Source: an uncultured Acinetobacter sp. | Lineage (GTDB): Bacteria > Cyanobacteriota > Vampirovibrionia > Gastranaerophilales > Gastranaerophilaceae | Reading direction: 5' to 3' | DNA length: 5,921 nt | Assembly: GCA_946623365.1 (NCBI GenBank) | Contig: CAMORE010000115.1 | Coordinates: forward strand, 1-5,921 | Shown: positions 5,354 through 5,921 of the stretch, one piece after another | Layout: every line of letters starts with the position of its first letter | How positions within the stretch are numbered: position 1 is the stretch's first letter | Notes under the pieces: model-generated | Seen by the model: only the letters and a program-made list of their open reading frames with translations | Databases searched by the model: none | Told to the model about the DNA's origin: nothing | Translations under genes and position numbers: made by a program

Positions 5354-5383
5354 TTGATAATCGCTTTTTTATCTTCTTACAGT
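5354..5383 (+). promoter_or_regulatory. Possible promoter of the XRE regulator gene
   Basis: TTGATA (5354-5359), an 18-nt spacer and TACAGT (5378-5383) make a plausible but imperfect sigma70 promoter, with a start near 5390. The region is AT-rich and other choices exist. Confidence 0.35.
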
Positions 5384-5411
5384 AAATATATTTATATCTA
5401 CAGGAGGTAAA

Positions 5412-5723
5412 ATGACAGAAGATGCAGTAAAATCTATCCTTTCAGGAAATATCAGACACCTCAGACTTATGAAAGACCTGTCACAACAAGAACTTGCAGA
5501 AAAAACAAATATATCAGTTCCTTTTCTTTCTGCGTTGGAAAGAGAGGAGAAGTTTCCTTCTGCAGAATCATTGGGAAAGTTGTCTGAGGCTCTTGAAGTT
5601 TCTTTAGCGGAATTGTTTAAGGCAGATTCAGTCGAATCATTAAATACTGATTATAAAAGTCTTATAAAAGATTTTTTTGAAAGCCAAAAAGAAACACTAA
5701 CACGTTTGTGTGAAAAATTATAA
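5412..5723 (+). CDS. XRE-family helix-turn-helix transcriptional regulator
   Basis: This 103-residue protein has one HTH_3 (Cro/C1-type) domain at about residues 14-69: IRHLRLMKDLSQQELAEKT (first helices), then ISVPFLSALEREEKFPSAES (recognition helix and following turn) and LGKLSEALEVSLAELF. The remaining ~34 residues (KSLIKDFFESQKETLTRLCEKL) are probably a helix for dimerisation. It has no catalytic or ligand domain. The start is set by a strong ribosome site AGGAGG (5402-5407), 4 nt before ATG. It diverges from the lipoprotein gene and may bind the AGAATAA repeats between them. It is also the first gene before a DUF6573-like gene, but a terminator separates the two. What it regulates is not known. 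Confidence 0.85.
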   Translation: MTEDAVKSILSGNIRHLRLMKDLSQQELAEKTNISVPFLSALEREEKFPSAESLGKLSEALEVSLAELFKADSVESLNTDYKSLIKDFFESQKETLTRLCEKL

Positions 5724-5789
5724 TACGTGTAATAAGAAAGCATTAGAATAGATATTATTTAGAAATTAAGAGATTCTCGATTTTGTAAT

Positions 5790-5818
5790 AAGCCAGGTGT
5801 AAAAGCCTGGCTTTTCTT
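5790..5818 (+). terminator. Rho-independent terminator after the XRE gene
   Basis: Stem AAGCCAGG (5790-5797), loop of 8 nt, stem CCTGGCTT (5806-5813), then TTCTT. It follows the regulator stop by about 66 nt. On the other strand AATAAGAAAAG precedes the stem and little T follows, so the rightward direction is favoured. Confidence 0.8.
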
Positions 5819-5839
5819 ATTTTCGGGAAAGGAGGTTGT

Positions 5840-5921
5840 TTGGATATTATTTATTCATACACAAGAAAGCAGGCCCTTGAAGATGGAGTTCTGATCGATG
5901 TTTCGAAAACTGCGAAAGAGG
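5840..5921 (+). CDS. Start of a DUF6573-like protein, 3' end outside window
   Basis: The first 27 codons are visible: TTG GAT ATT ATT TAT, reading (M)DIIYSYTRKQALEDG, then VLIDVSKTAKE. The pattern YSYTR.QA.EDGVL.DVS.TA.E is the beginning of DUF6573 proteins as I remember them: small proteins of unknown function that are common on plasmids and other mobile elements. The start is TTG at 5840, chosen because AAAGGAGG (5828-5835) lies 4 nt upstream, the same spacing as for the XRE gene. No ATG in this frame comes earlier. The family call rests on a short stretch. Confidence 0.6.
   Translation, partial: MDIIYSYTRKQALEDGVLIDVSKTAKE

Overview
The window looks like part of a low-G+C plasmid, or plasmid-like replicon, of a bacterium. 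Its core is a three-gene minus-strand operon, parA - small partition partner - repA. A repeat-rich partition/control region (about 3597-3760) lies upstream of the operon, and an iteron origin (about 778-1395) lies downstream of it. The look of the ParA, the ankyrin-repeat lipoprotein and the accessory genes makes me think of a host-associated spirochaete such as Treponema. That is an impression from protein style, not something the window proves.

Region by region: 1-756 is the 3' part of a Y-family DNA polymerase gene (umuC type, plus strand), visibly richer in G+C than the rest. 757-1395 has no gene. It holds eleven copies of a ~14-19 bp iteron (GATAGAAACTGTAG type), DnaA boxes, an AT-rich stretch, and a paired-iteron hairpin that could also end umuC transcription. 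1396-3560 (minus) is parA, a ribbon-helix-helix-like partner and repA, packed with gaps of 3-11 nt. Three further iterons lie inside the coding sequences of parA and its partner, all read in the same frame as (P/Q)-I-(E/Q)-T-V. 3561-3981 has no gene. It carries a strong-looking parA promoter that would give a leaderless mRNA, a tandem array of sixteen degenerate 8-9 bp units (ACAAGATAA type), a G-rich island that I do not recognise, and a terminator hairpin.

3982-5280 (minus) is a single reading frame for an ankyrin-repeat lipoprotein, interrupted by one in-frame TAG inside the first ankyrin repeat. Diverging from it at 5412-5723 (plus) is a small XRE-family regulator, followed by a terminator and then the first 27 codons of a DUF6573-like gene that starts at TTG.

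How it fits together: RepA should bind the iterons and, with DnaA, open the AT-rich DNA. ParA and its partner should segregate the plasmid using the tandem array. Because repA is last in the par operon, and iterons also lie inside that operon, copy number and partition are probably regulated together. The most unusual points are the coding-sequence iterons, the 8-9 bp tandem array fused to a leaderless promoter, and the amber-interrupted lipoprotein gene.
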